This document shows, in pieces, positions 1-4,962 of a stretch of 6,336 bases of DNA; within the stretch, counting starts at the first letter, position 1, and every line of letters begins with the position of its first letter. The notes beneath the pieces were generated by a model. That model did not search any database and was not told the origin of the DNA. It saw nothing but the letters and a program-made list of their open reading frames with translations. The position numbers and the translations under genes were made by a program. The stretch covers positions 1 through 6,336 of the forward strand of contig JAYEII010000113.1 of NCBI GenBank assembly GCA_034660015.1, written 5' to 3'. The DNA is from QEXZ01 sp034660015. GTDB taxonomy: Archaea; Halobacteriota; Syntropharchaeia; Alkanophagales; Methanospirareceae.

Positions 1-420
1 GATATTGCGGTGCGACTGAAATTAAACGCCGTGCGTGCTAATGTGGAGGGAAAAAGAATCGTTCTGGTGGATGACAGTATCGTGCGCGGGACCACATCGC
101 GGAAAATCGTGGGATATTTGAAAAAAAAAGGTGCGAAAGAGGTGCATATGCGAATAGGTAGTCCACCGATAATAGCACCCTGCTACCTCGGTATTGATAC
201 GCCAACGAGGGACGAGTTATTAGCTTCAAAAAGGAGCCTGGACGACATTTGCAAGTTTTTAAATGTTGATTCCGTTGGCTATCTGAGCATGGAAGGGCTA
301 ATAGATTCAGTAGGAATAGATGCGAATAATCTTTGCCTGGGCTGTCTGACGGAAAAATACCCCGTGGAAATACCGGGAGAAGTGTGCGTCGCGAGACAGC
401 TGAAGTTGACGCAATTCTAA
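1..420 (+). CDS. purF: Amidophosphoribosyltransferase (PurF), C-terminal part, 5'-truncated by window
   Basis: PurF makes 5-phosphoribosylamine from PRPP and glutamine, the first committed step of purine synthesis, in the cytoplasm. Only the last 139 codons are here; the frame is open from base 1, so the Val at base 10 is internal and not a start. The PRPP-binding signature VLVDDSIVRGTTS is at fragment residues 21-33, preceded by the family's K-L-N...V.GK pattern. It is followed by SPPI..PC..GIDTPTR.EL. Cys61 (in PC) and the CLGC pair Cys112/Cys115 sit where 4Fe-4S ligands lie in Bacillus-type PurF, so this is probably the Fe-S enzyme; the fourth ligand would be outside the window. The protein ends about 20 residues after the conserved YP, a normal C-terminus. 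No break is visible. The N-terminal Ntn-hydrolase glutaminase domain is not in view. Confidence 0.95.
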   Translation, partial: DIAVRLKLNAVRANVEGKRIVLVDDSIVRGTTSRKIVGYLKKKGAKEVHMRIGSPPIIAPCYLGIDTPTRDELLASKRSLDDICKFLNVDSVGYLSMEGLIDSVGIDANNLCLGCLTEKYPVEIPGEVCVARQLKLTQF

Positions 421-422
421 CT

Positions 423-476
423 CAACGGTTAACGGTTAGCGGTTTAGCGGTTTAGAGGCTTAGCGGTTTAGCGCGG
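423..476 (+). repeat. Degenerate 8-bp tandem array (GCGGTTTA unit), about 6.5 units
   Basis: Starting two bases after the purF stop, the sequence reads in strict 8-bp register: CAACGGTT, AACGGTTA, GCGGTTTA, GCGGTTTA, GAGGCTTA, GCGGTTTA, then GCGCGG. Three units are exact copies and the others differ by a few bases. Similar tracts occur at 4811-4842 (overlapping the recQ stop) and, weaker, at 4932-4955 before the SAM synthetase gene, always in the same orientation. No internal dyad is obvious, so this is not a classic hairpin terminator. Function unknown; it could be a 3'-end element or simple slippage-derived repeat. Confidence 0.75.
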
Positions 477-516
477 ATACTAATACCGGACAATTAGCCC
501 TACTCGGACATCTAAT

Positions 517-553
517 TTTCTCTGCGAAGTCAGCGTTCTCTGCGGTAAAATTT
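517..553. repeat. CTCTGCG-type dispersed repeat end
   Basis: Two CTCTGCG words (520-526 and, as TTCTCTGCGGT, 536-546) are separated by AAGTCAGCGTT. This is the pattern of the widespread CTCTGCG...CTCTGCGGT intergenic repeat ends often seen in archaeal and bacterial genomes. Only the right-hand half is recognised; no matching ACCGCAGAG/ACCACAGAG half lies nearby. A short AACCACAGAGA fragment at 4890-4900, far away, resembles the opposite end of the same kind of repeat. Likely a remnant; no gene is inside. Confidence 0.5.
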
Positions 554-560
554 GAAATGA

Positions 561-609
561 TATTTAAGATGTGCAATACCTTTTATTGATTACACACCAT
601 ATTTTTATG
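561..609 (+). promoter_or_regulatory. Candidate sepF promoter region (two possible TATA boxes)
   Basis: Two TATA-like stretches precede sepF: TATTTAAG at 561-568, with the purine-rich GAAATGA just before it, and TTTTTATG at 602-609. With usual archaeal spacing of about 25 bases they would start transcripts near 590 and 630, giving a leader of roughly 50-95 bases that contains the ribosome-binding site. The choice between them cannot be made from sequence alone. Confidence 0.35.
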
Positions 610-659
610 TGAATGTTAGGATAGAGGGGGAATAATAAACAATAGAAATTTAATCAAAA

Positions 660-670
660 AGGGGGAGTGA
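660..670 (+). promoter_or_regulatory. Shine-Dalgarno-like site of sepF
   Basis: AGGGGGAGTGA resembles the archaeal anti-16S complement GGAGGTGA, ending 13 bases before the ATG at 684, which is slightly long. A second purine run, AAAAGGGA, at 671-678 is closer. The pair supports the ATG at 684. The GTG inside the site (667) runs into a stop after four codons and is not a start. Confidence 0.5.
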
Positions 671-683
671 AAAAGGGATAGAA

Positions 684-1067
684 ATGGGGATAAAAGAGGA
701 TTTAGGGAAGATGTTTGGGAAGAAGGGAGGAATGACGGAGAATGAAGGCGATTATCTGGACCTGGACATAGAAGAGTACGAGGAGGAGTTAAAGGCCGCA
801 GAAGACATAAAGATGTACATAAAGACTGCGGAAGTTACTGGTTTATACGACGTTCCCGAACTGAAAAAGGAGATATATGCAGGCAATACGTTGATTCTGG
901 ATATATCCGTGGCGAAACAGGACAAAGGACTGTTAGAGAAGGTGGTAAAAGACTTGAAGATGGCTGCTTTTGACGTAGGAGGCGATATCGCGGGGATTGG
1001 GAGCGACCAGGTGATAGTAGCGCCAGCTGGAATCAAAATAGAACGGAAAAAACTGAGTTCGAAATAA
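684..1067 (+). CDS. sepF: Archaeal SepF-like cell-division protein (FtsZ membrane anchor)
   Basis: A 127-residue protein with the archaeal SepF layout. It has a short amphipathic N-terminus (MGIKEDLGKMFGKK) of the kind that inserts in the membrane, an acidic linker (residues 18-40), then the compact SepF core at about 43-121. The core shows the family pattern: YIKTAEV..LYDVPELKKEI..GNTLILDI, then a long helix and GGDIAGIG (99-106), VIVAPAGIKIER (110-121). In archaea with FtsZ, SepF dimers tether FtsZ filaments to the membrane and position the division ring. Length is normal and the frame intact. The ATG is chosen because it restores the membrane-targeting start and follows purine-rich ribosome-binding sequence. 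One base separates its stop from the ZPR1-like gene, so the two are very likely co-transcribed. No FtsZ gene is in the window. The family call is by motif recognition. Confidence 0.88.
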   Translation: MGIKEDLGKMFGKKGGMTENEGDYLDLDIEEYEEELKAAEDIKMYIKTAEVTGLYDVPELKKEIYAGNTLILDISVAKQDKGLLEKVVKDLKMAAFDVGGDIAGIGSDQVIVAPAGIKIERKKLSSK

Positions 1068-1068
1068 A

Positions 1069-1557
1069 GTGGAAGAGAAATGCCCGATTTGCGGGGCTAC
1101 GAGTAAACTGCGGTTTTTACCATACAAAATACCTTATTTTGGCGATGCAATGATGTTCATTGCTGTGTGCCCATCCTGCGGGCATCGCTCCACCGATGTG
1201 ATGCTGCTATCAGGAGATAGAGAAAGTAGGAGGAAAAGATACGAGGTGGAGATTTCTTCTGTGGATGATTTGAACATACGAGTAGTAAGGTCTTCATTTG
1301 GGAGCATCGAGATACCGGAACTGGGCGTAAACGTGGAGCCGAGACGAGGCGAAGGTTTTATCACCACGGTAGAAGGCGTGTTGAAGCGTGTGGAAGACGC
1401 GGTGCGGATGCTGAGTCGGGATGTTAATGACGCGAGAAAGAAGCGTGCAGAACAGGTTTTGATGCAAATAGAGGACATAAAAGCGGGTAATGCGTCCATG
1501 AAACTGATAATTGATGACCCCACAGGCAACAGTGCGATAATCTCTAAAACAAAATAA
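1069..1557 (+). CDS. ZPR1-type zinc-finger protein (archaeal short form)
   Basis: This 162-residue protein begins with a four-cysteine zinc finger: CPICG (Cys5, Cys8) and CPSCGHRS (Cys34, Cys37), with the ZPR1-typical PYFGDAMMF.AVCPSCG stretch between. After it come the beta-rich ZPR1 body, including IEIPELGVNVEP and GFITTVEGVL, a charged helical part, and the late family motif DDPTGNSAII (about 148-157). Eukaryotic ZPR1 carries two zinc-finger/body modules and acts as an eEF1A chaperone; archaeal proteins have one module and their role is not well established. The start is GTG at 1069. An in-frame TGA at 1054 and the absence of any other start before Cys5 leave no alternative. It begins one base after the sepF stop without its own Shine-Dalgarno site, suggesting translational coupling. 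Confidence 0.88.
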   Translation: MEEKCPICGATSKLRFLPYKIPYFGDAMMFIAVCPSCGHRSTDVMLLSGDRESRRKRYEVEISSVDDLNIRVVRSSFGSIEIPELGVNVEPRRGEGFITTVEGVLKRVEDAVRMLSRDVNDARKKRAEQVLMQIEDIKAGNASMKLIIDDPTGNSAIISKTK

Positions 1558-1564
1558 AAATTAT

Positions 1565-1680
1565 TAACCACAGATTACGCAGATTAACACAGATAGATGA
1601 TAAGAATCAACACGGTTAAACTAAAATAAATCTGTGTAAATCGGTGTCTTAAATAGGTGGAAGTTATACTTTATATACAA
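1565..1680 (+). repeat. GCAGAT/ATCTGYG dispersed element, copy 1 (short, no gene inside)
   Basis: The left part reads TAACCACAGATTACGCAGAT and continues to AACACAGAT. The right part is ATCTGTGTAAATCGGTGTC, and 1582-1594 and 1630-1642 are inverted copies matching at 12 of 13 positions. The right part plus its flank (1627-1680) is repeated at 2339-2392 with 48 of 54 identical bases, the last 20 being identical. The left end (1565-1594) also matches 2126-2156 in a gapped alignment (TAACCAC, GATTAC, CAGATT, CAC in order). So this is a compact copy of the element at 2126-2392, lacking the GxxExxY remnant. It separates the ZPR1 gene from the PaREP1 gene. Confidence 0.75.
1661..1680 (+). promoter_or_regulatory. 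TATA-containing promoter-like segment before the PaREP1 gene
   Basis: AAGTTATACTTTATATACAA ends nine bases before the ATG at 1690. It holds two overlapping TATA candidates, TTATACTT and TTTATATA. The upstream one, with purine-rich GGAAG before it, would start transcription close to the ATG, implying a leaderless or nearly leaderless mRNA, in line with the lack of a Shine-Dalgarno site. The downstream one would start inside the gene. The identical segment is at 2373-2392 before recQ. Confidence 0.5.
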
Positions 1681-1689
1681 TAAAAAAGT

Positions 1690-2136
1690 ATGGCAGAAGG
1701 AATAAAAGACAGCACGTTTGAGGGCGAAACACTTCCGAGGTTCGGTAGAGAAGAGACGAATGATTTTTTTGACGAAGCAAACAAGCTTTTAGAAAAGGGC
1801 GATAGGACATCAATAGCGCAAGCATGTGAAAAGTTCTACAAGGTTACCGAGGAAATAATCAAGATCTTAGCGGCGGAGCATTTTCTTGAGGAATGGAGAA
1901 AGGCAGAAGAACAGCGGAGATGGACGATTCAACTATTATTTGGTGCAGTCGGTGAATTAATGAGGGTAGAGGGTAAACAAATACAAGAAGCTTGGCTTGC
2001 TGCTTGGGCTTTGCACACTGCAGGTTTTCACGAAAAATTATTGGGTGCCAAAGAAGTTTCTAAGTATATTGGCAGCATAAGAGAACTGGTTGAGTGGTTT
2101 AATCGGAGAAATATTCATCGCAGCATAACCACCTGA
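1690..2136 (+). CDS. PaREP1-family protein (HEPN-like helical protein)
   Basis: This 148-residue, mostly helical protein has the PaREP1 pattern: EANKLLEKGDRTSIAQACEK at about 28-47 (two helices around KGD), then EEIIKILAAEH, a WR.AEE.RRWT segment, and LFGAVGELM. Near the C-terminus AWLAAWALHTAGFHE leads into a last helix ending at ELVEWF. The family is named after repeated genes in Pyrobaculum and is often present in several archaeal copies; its function is unknown and kinship to HEPN domains has been suggested. I see no clear R-x4-6-H ribonuclease motif, so catalysis is not claimed. The only usable start is the ATG at 1690: no ATG, GTG or TTG follows before the domain begins. The gene lies exactly between two copies of a dispersed element; its last codons and TGA stop belong to copy 2. 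Whether the C-terminus is native is therefore doubtful. Confidence 0.72.
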   Translation: MAEGIKDSTFEGETLPRFGREETNDFFDEANKLLEKGDRTSIAQACEKFYKVTEEIIKILAAEHFLEEWRKAEEQRRWTIQLLFGAVGELMRVEGKQIQEAWLAAWALHTAGFHEKLLGAKEVSKYIGSIRELVEWFNRRNIHRSITT

Positions 2137-2184
2137 TTACACAGATTTTCACGAGAAAGAATAATTTTTGATAATCGGACGCAG

Positions 2185-2329
2185 ATGAACGCAGATAATC
2201 AGGATTTTAAATAATAGACTGGGTTACGGTTTTCTGGAAAAGGTTTATGAGAATGCAAGGATGATAGAACTTAATTTTGGCACTAAACCAGAAGTTAAAC
2301 GTAAGGCATTTGATAATTTGAGGAAATAG
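2185..2329 (+). pseudogene. GxxExxY-family gene, decayed by deletions
   Basis: Two out-of-frame pieces remain. At 2185, inside the GCAGAT repeat, an ATG opens MNADNQDFK and stops at 2212; MNADxxDF-like starts are typical of this family because the repeat itself encodes them. In the next frame, 2210-2329 encodes the signature GYGFLEKVYENA (G-x-x-E-x-x-Y) and then, after MIE, directly LNFGTKPEVKRKAFDN, which is the usual C-terminal end. Intact members are about 120-135 residues, so the N-terminal helix and some 60-80 central residues, including the acidic and lysine residues of the nuclease-like core, are missing. The second piece has no start codon. It is a non-functional remnant; the function of the intact family is unproven, with a PD-(D/E)XK-like fold proposed. 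Confidence 0.75.
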
Positions 2330-2372
2330 TTTTCTGCGTAAATCCGCGTAAATCTGCGTCCTAAATAGGTAG

Positions 2373-2392
2373 AAGTTATACTTTATATACAA
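2373..2392 (+). promoter_or_regulatory. Probable recQ promoter (TATA region within repeat copy 2)
   Basis: AAGTTATACTTTATATACAA, identical to 1661-1680, lies 24 bases before the recQ ATG. A TATA box at 2376-2383 or 2382-2389 would place the transcript start near 2404-2412, a leader of about 5-13 bases. No Shine-Dalgarno sequence precedes the ATG (ACGGTAAACCAAAA), which fits a near-leaderless mRNA. The promoter is shared with the repeat element, so recQ expression may depend on an acquired sequence. Confidence 0.55.
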
Positions 2393-2416
2393 CAAGTATA
2401 AAACGGTAAACCAAAA

Positions 2417-4819
2417 ATGGATACGAACTCCTCAAACTCAAGGGACGCACTGACAATTTTAAATACCGTGTTCGATTACCCCGCTTTTCGGTCAAAACAG
2501 GAAGAGATAATAAACAACGTCTTAGCCGGACGGAACACGCTTGCCGTTCTGCCAACAGGCGCGGGAAAATCGCTTTGCTTTCAGATACCGGCATTGATGT
2601 TTGACGGATTGACGATAGTTGTAAGCCCGTTAATCGCATTGATGAAAGACCAGGTGGACGGGCTGAAGAAGAAAGGCGTGCTTGACGTGGCGTATATCAA
2701 TTCTATGCTCGACCAGAGCACGAAGGAGCGTATCTATGAGCAACTAAAATCAAAACAATCGAACTTGAAGATGCTGTATGTCGCCCCGGAAACGTTTGTG
2801 GACAATAAATTAATGCGTGTTTTGAGGTCGTGCAACATCAGTTTAATCGCGATTGACGAGGTGCACTGCATTTCCGTCTGGGGACATAATTTCAGACCCG
2901 ATTATTTACGACTGCGCAGGATGATAAGCGTATTAAACCATCCTGATGCTCCACCTGTGCTCGGGCTGACAGCCACAGCCACCAAAACGGTTGAAGAAGA
3001 CGTGCAGAAACAATTAGGCATAAAATGTGACGTGTTCAAAGCCAGTTTCGACAGGGAGAACCTGTTCCTTTCCGTGCTCAACGTGAACGTAAACCGCAGG
3101 CGCAGCAAGGAAGAAATCCTTAAGACGATGTTAAAACGGCTTGAAGGCCCGGTTATTGTTTATGTCAACTTCACGAAAACGGCAGAGGCACTCGCAGCAT
3201 ATTTAGCCGGTGCGGGTTTCAGTGCATCGTATTATCACGGTCAGATACGGAATAAAGAAACGAGGAGGAGTGTCCAGAACGATTTTATAAGCGGGAGAAC
3301 GCGAATTGTAGTTGCTACAAATGCATTTGGGATGGGCATTGATAAAGAGAACATAAGGGCGATAATCCATTACGAACTGCCAAAATCCATTGAGAACTAT
3401 TATCAGGAGGTAGGACGTGCAGGGCGGGATGGAGAACCGGCGTATTGCCTATTGCTCTATTCCGATGCGGATGAATACAAAGTACGAAAATTGATTCAGT
3501 ACAATACGCCGTCGCGGGAGCAAATAGAAGGGGTGCTCCGAGAGTTGACCGAAGCATCGGGGAAATTAATGTACGTGAATGTGAAGCGAATAGCAAACGA
3601 CCTGAAACTTGACGAAGTACCCATCAGGTTAATTCTGCATCATCTCGAACGGATGGGCGTGATAAAGACGCATTTTAGAGTTTTTCGACGTGCTGCGGTA
3701 CGAATGCGTAATGACGCGGAATCGTTAAAACCGCCGCAAGAAGTGGAACGAATGATGAGAAACGGCTATTTCAGGGATAATTTAAACGGCTGGATGGATT
3801 TGGAAGACCTGAGCAGGTCGGTTCAGATACCGGTAGGCGACCTAAACGAGATGCTGCGGGACTTAAAAGCCTCAGGCAGGCTAAAATTAGAAGAACGTGA
3901 CTTTTGCACGCCGGTAAGCGTCAACCGCGGTATAAAAGACGTGGACACGACTGAGCTGCTTGAAATCTTTTTACGCGTGGAAGATAGCGGCATGAGGAAG
4001 ATAGACAAGGTGATAGAATATGTAGAGAGCGAAGAATGCAAGCGAAAGTTCATTCTGGATTATTTCGGTGAATCGTATAGCGGAAACTGCAATGCGTGCA
4101 GCATTTGCAATCCGTCATTGAGCTTTTTGGATGCCAATATGGATATTGAAGCGGAAGCAAAGGTGAAACCAGAAGAATTAGCGGATGAAACGGTAATTGA
4201 AGACACTGAAGGAATAGGAAAAGAAGCATCTGCAGAAAGTACCAGAATTGCGGTTGCGGTGCTCGAACTGGTAAACAATCTCGATTTTCGTGTCGGCAGA
4301 ACATCACTTGCGAACATATTGATTGGGTCGAAATCAAAACGGATAATAAACCAGAATCTTCAGGAATCGCGGTATTACGGTATCTTAAAACGATATACCG
4401 CTCGTGAAGTGGTCGGCATTATTGACCAGTTGATAGCAAAAGGATTTTTAGTAAAACGGCACGATAATAGCTCGAACTATCCCAGACCGTTATTGTATCT
4501 TACCGAACGGGCGGCGAATGCATTAGAAGAACGGCCAGCTATAGATTTGCAGTTGTCGGTAAAAAATATGCAGGAGGTCAGCGAACCGGAAAATCTGGTT
4601 GTGTTTGACGAACTGAAGAAGTGGCGACGGGATATTGCTGCTGAACGGAACATTCCTGCTTATTGCGTCTTTCACGATAGCACGCTAATCGGTATCGCGA
4701 ATCGGTTACCGAAGACTGAGGAAGAATTGGAGGAGATTAAGGGCATTGGCAAGAGGAAGATCGAGGATTACGGGAAAGCGGTGTTGAGGATGGTTAGGTT
4801 GGGGGGTCAGCAGGTTTAG
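2417..4819 (+). CDS. recQ: ATP-dependent 3'-5' DNA helicase RecQ with large insert before the zinc domain
   Basis: This 800-residue SF2 helicase would unwind forked, Holliday-type or G-rich DNA during repair and replication restart. Visible motifs: motif 0 FRSKQEEII (24-32), Walker A TGAGKS (K51), motif Ia VVSPLIALMKDQV (68-80), Walker B IDEVH (DEVH at 147-150, not the usual DEAH) with the RecQ aromatic loop SVWGHNFRPDY, motif III GLTATAT (183-189), IV VIVYVNF, V ATNAFGMGIDK, VI QEVGRAGRDG (330-339). Zinc cysteines are 541, 558, 561 and 564. An RQC winged helix (about 605-705) and a C-terminal HRDC domain (about 725-798, with LEEIKGIGKRKIEDYG) follow. About 200 residues lie between motif VI and the first zinc cysteine, versus about 50 in E. 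coli RecQ; two winged-helix-like units seem to fill them. The ATG gives the normal short N-terminus. The TAG stop lies inside an 8-bp repeat. Confidence 0.95.
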   Translation: MDTNSSNSRDALTILNTVFDYPAFRSKQEEIINNVLAGRNTLAVLPTGAGKSLCFQIPALMFDGLTIVVSPLIALMKDQVDGLKKKGVLDVAYINSMLDQSTKERIYEQLKSKQSNLKMLYVAPETFVDNKLMRVLRSCNISLIAIDEVHCISVWGHNFRPDYLRLRRMISVLNHPDAPPVLGLTATATKTVEEDVQKQLGIKCDVFKASFDRENLFLSVLNVNVNRRRSKEEILKTMLKRLEGPVIVYVNFTKTAEALAAYLAGAGFSASYYHGQIRNKETRRSVQNDFISGRTRIVVATNAFGMGIDKENIRAIIHYELPKSIENYYQEVGRAGRDGEPAYCLLLYSDADEYKVRKLIQYNTPSREQIEGVLRELTEASGKLMYVNVKRIANDLKLDEVPIRLILHHLERMGVIKTHFRVFRRAAVRMRNDAESLKPPQEVERMMRNGYFRDNLNGWMDLEDLSRSVQIPVGDLNEMLRDLKASGRLKLEERDFCTPVSVNRGIKDVDTTELLEIFLRVEDSGMRKIDKVIEYVESEECKRKFILDYFGESYSGNCNACSICNPSLSFLDANMDIEAEAKVKPEELADETVIEDTEGIGKEASAESTRIAVAVLELVNNLDFRVGRTSLANILIGSKSKRIINQNLQESRYYGILKRYTAREVVGIIDQLIAKGFLVKRHDNSSNYPRPLLYLTERAANALEERPAIDLQLSVKNMQEVSEPENLVVFDELKKWRRDIAAERNIPAYCVFHDSTLIGIANRLPKTEEELEEIKGIGKRKIEDYGKAVLRMVRLGGQQV

Positions 4820-4842
4820 CGGTATAGCGGTTTGGCGGTTTG
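4811..4842 (+). repeat. 8-bp periodic array (GCGGTTTA/G unit), 4 units, over the recQ stop
   Basis: In 8-bp register the bases read CAGGTTTA, GCGGTATA, GCGGTTTG, GCGGTTTG. The recQ stop TAG is formed by the end of the first unit and the start of the next. The unit and orientation match 423-476 after purF. Both arrays begin at a stop codon, which may point to a 3'-end role or to insertion at gene ends. Confidence 0.7.
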
Positions 4843-4864
4843 CTAAAAAGCCCTGAAAACTGAC

Positions 4865-4908
4865 ACCTAAAATATAAAACATTTTATAAAACCACAGAGA
4901 TTTTAGGT
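4865..4908. promoter_or_regulatory. Nested inverted repeats between recQ and the SAM synthetase gene
   Basis: ACCTAAAAT (4865-4873) is perfectly inverted as ATTTTAGGT (4900-4908), and between them TATAAAA (4873-4879) is inverted as TTTTATA (4882-4888) around two bases. The inner hairpin is A/T only and weak, and also reads as a TATA element on either strand. It may be a terminator-like fold for recQ, a protein-binding site, or chance in A/T-rich DNA. An AACCACAGAGA repeat fragment sits in the outer loop (4890-4900). Confidence 0.4.
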
Positions 4909-4913
4909 ATGCA

Positions 4914-4927
4914 TATAATTAATTATA
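4914..4927 (+). promoter_or_regulatory. Likely SAM synthetase gene promoter: 14-bp perfect palindrome with TATA box
   Basis: TATAATTAATTATA is a perfect 14-bp palindrome. TATAATTA at its left half is a plausible TATA box; at about 25 bases' spacing the transcript would begin near 4940, some 20 bases before the ATG at 4963. Being symmetric it could also bind a dimeric regulator or fire in both directions, but no gene lies divergently. Confidence 0.45.
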
Positions 4928-4931
4928 CATA

Positions 4932-4955
4932 GCGGCATAGAGAGATAGCGAGATG
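4932..4955 (+). repeat. Weak 8-bp periodic tract in the SAM synthetase gene leader, 3 units
   Basis: In 8-bp register the bases read GCGGCATA, GAGAGATA, GCGAGATG. The first is close to GCGGTATA of the array at 4819-4826. The match is looser than in the other two arrays. It would lie in the 5' leader if transcription starts at the palindrome-borne TATA box. An ATG at 4953 within it is out of frame with the gene and opens only a 12-codon frame. Confidence 0.4.
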
Positions 4956-4962
4956 GTAAAAA

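Larger units (their letters stand above)
2126..2392 (+). mobile_element. GCAGAT/ATCTGCG dispersed element, copy 2, carrying a GxxExxY remnant
   Basis: The left end is TAACCACCTGATTACACAGA, as in copy 1. Inside it, 2178-2196 (GACGCAGATGAACGCAGAT) and the reverse complement of 2342-2360 (GACGCAGATTTACGCGGAT) match at 16 of 19 positions, forming inverted repeats around a decayed GxxExxY gene. The right 54 bases (2339-2392) are shared with copy 1. No transposase is present, so any mobility would be non-autonomous or historical. The element fills nearly the whole gap between the PaREP1 gene and recQ. GxxExxY genes flanked by this kind of repeat are a recurrent association I recall from other genomes; the mechanism is unknown. 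Confidence 0.65.

Noticed and set aside
10..420. A separate small gene starting at the GTG at base 10
   Set aside because: The frame is open to base 1 and the homology to PurF is continuous; the GTG is an internal Val codon.
423..476. CRISPR array from the periodic repeats after purF
   Set aside because: The period is only 8 bp with no unique spacers and no cas gene nearby.
1134..1571. A 145-codon minus-strand frame opposite the ZPR1-like gene
   Set aside because: Ser/Thr/Ile-rich antisense shadow of a clearly recognised zinc-finger gene; no domain seen.
2207..2395. A minus-strand 62-codon frame across the repeat element
   Set aside because: It runs through inverted-repeat DNA; the + strand GxxExxY remnant explains the coding signal there.
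4060..4337. Two overlapping minus-strand frames of 85-95 codons inside recQ
   Set aside because: They lie wholly within the RecQ zinc and RQC coding region, lack motifs and are explained by codon bias of the real gene.
2400..4819. RecQ and PaREP1 as a defence system
   Set aside because: Each gene has its own promoter-like element, a repeat lies between them, and no nuclease, methylase or other defence partner is present; nothing in the sequence supports a joint role.
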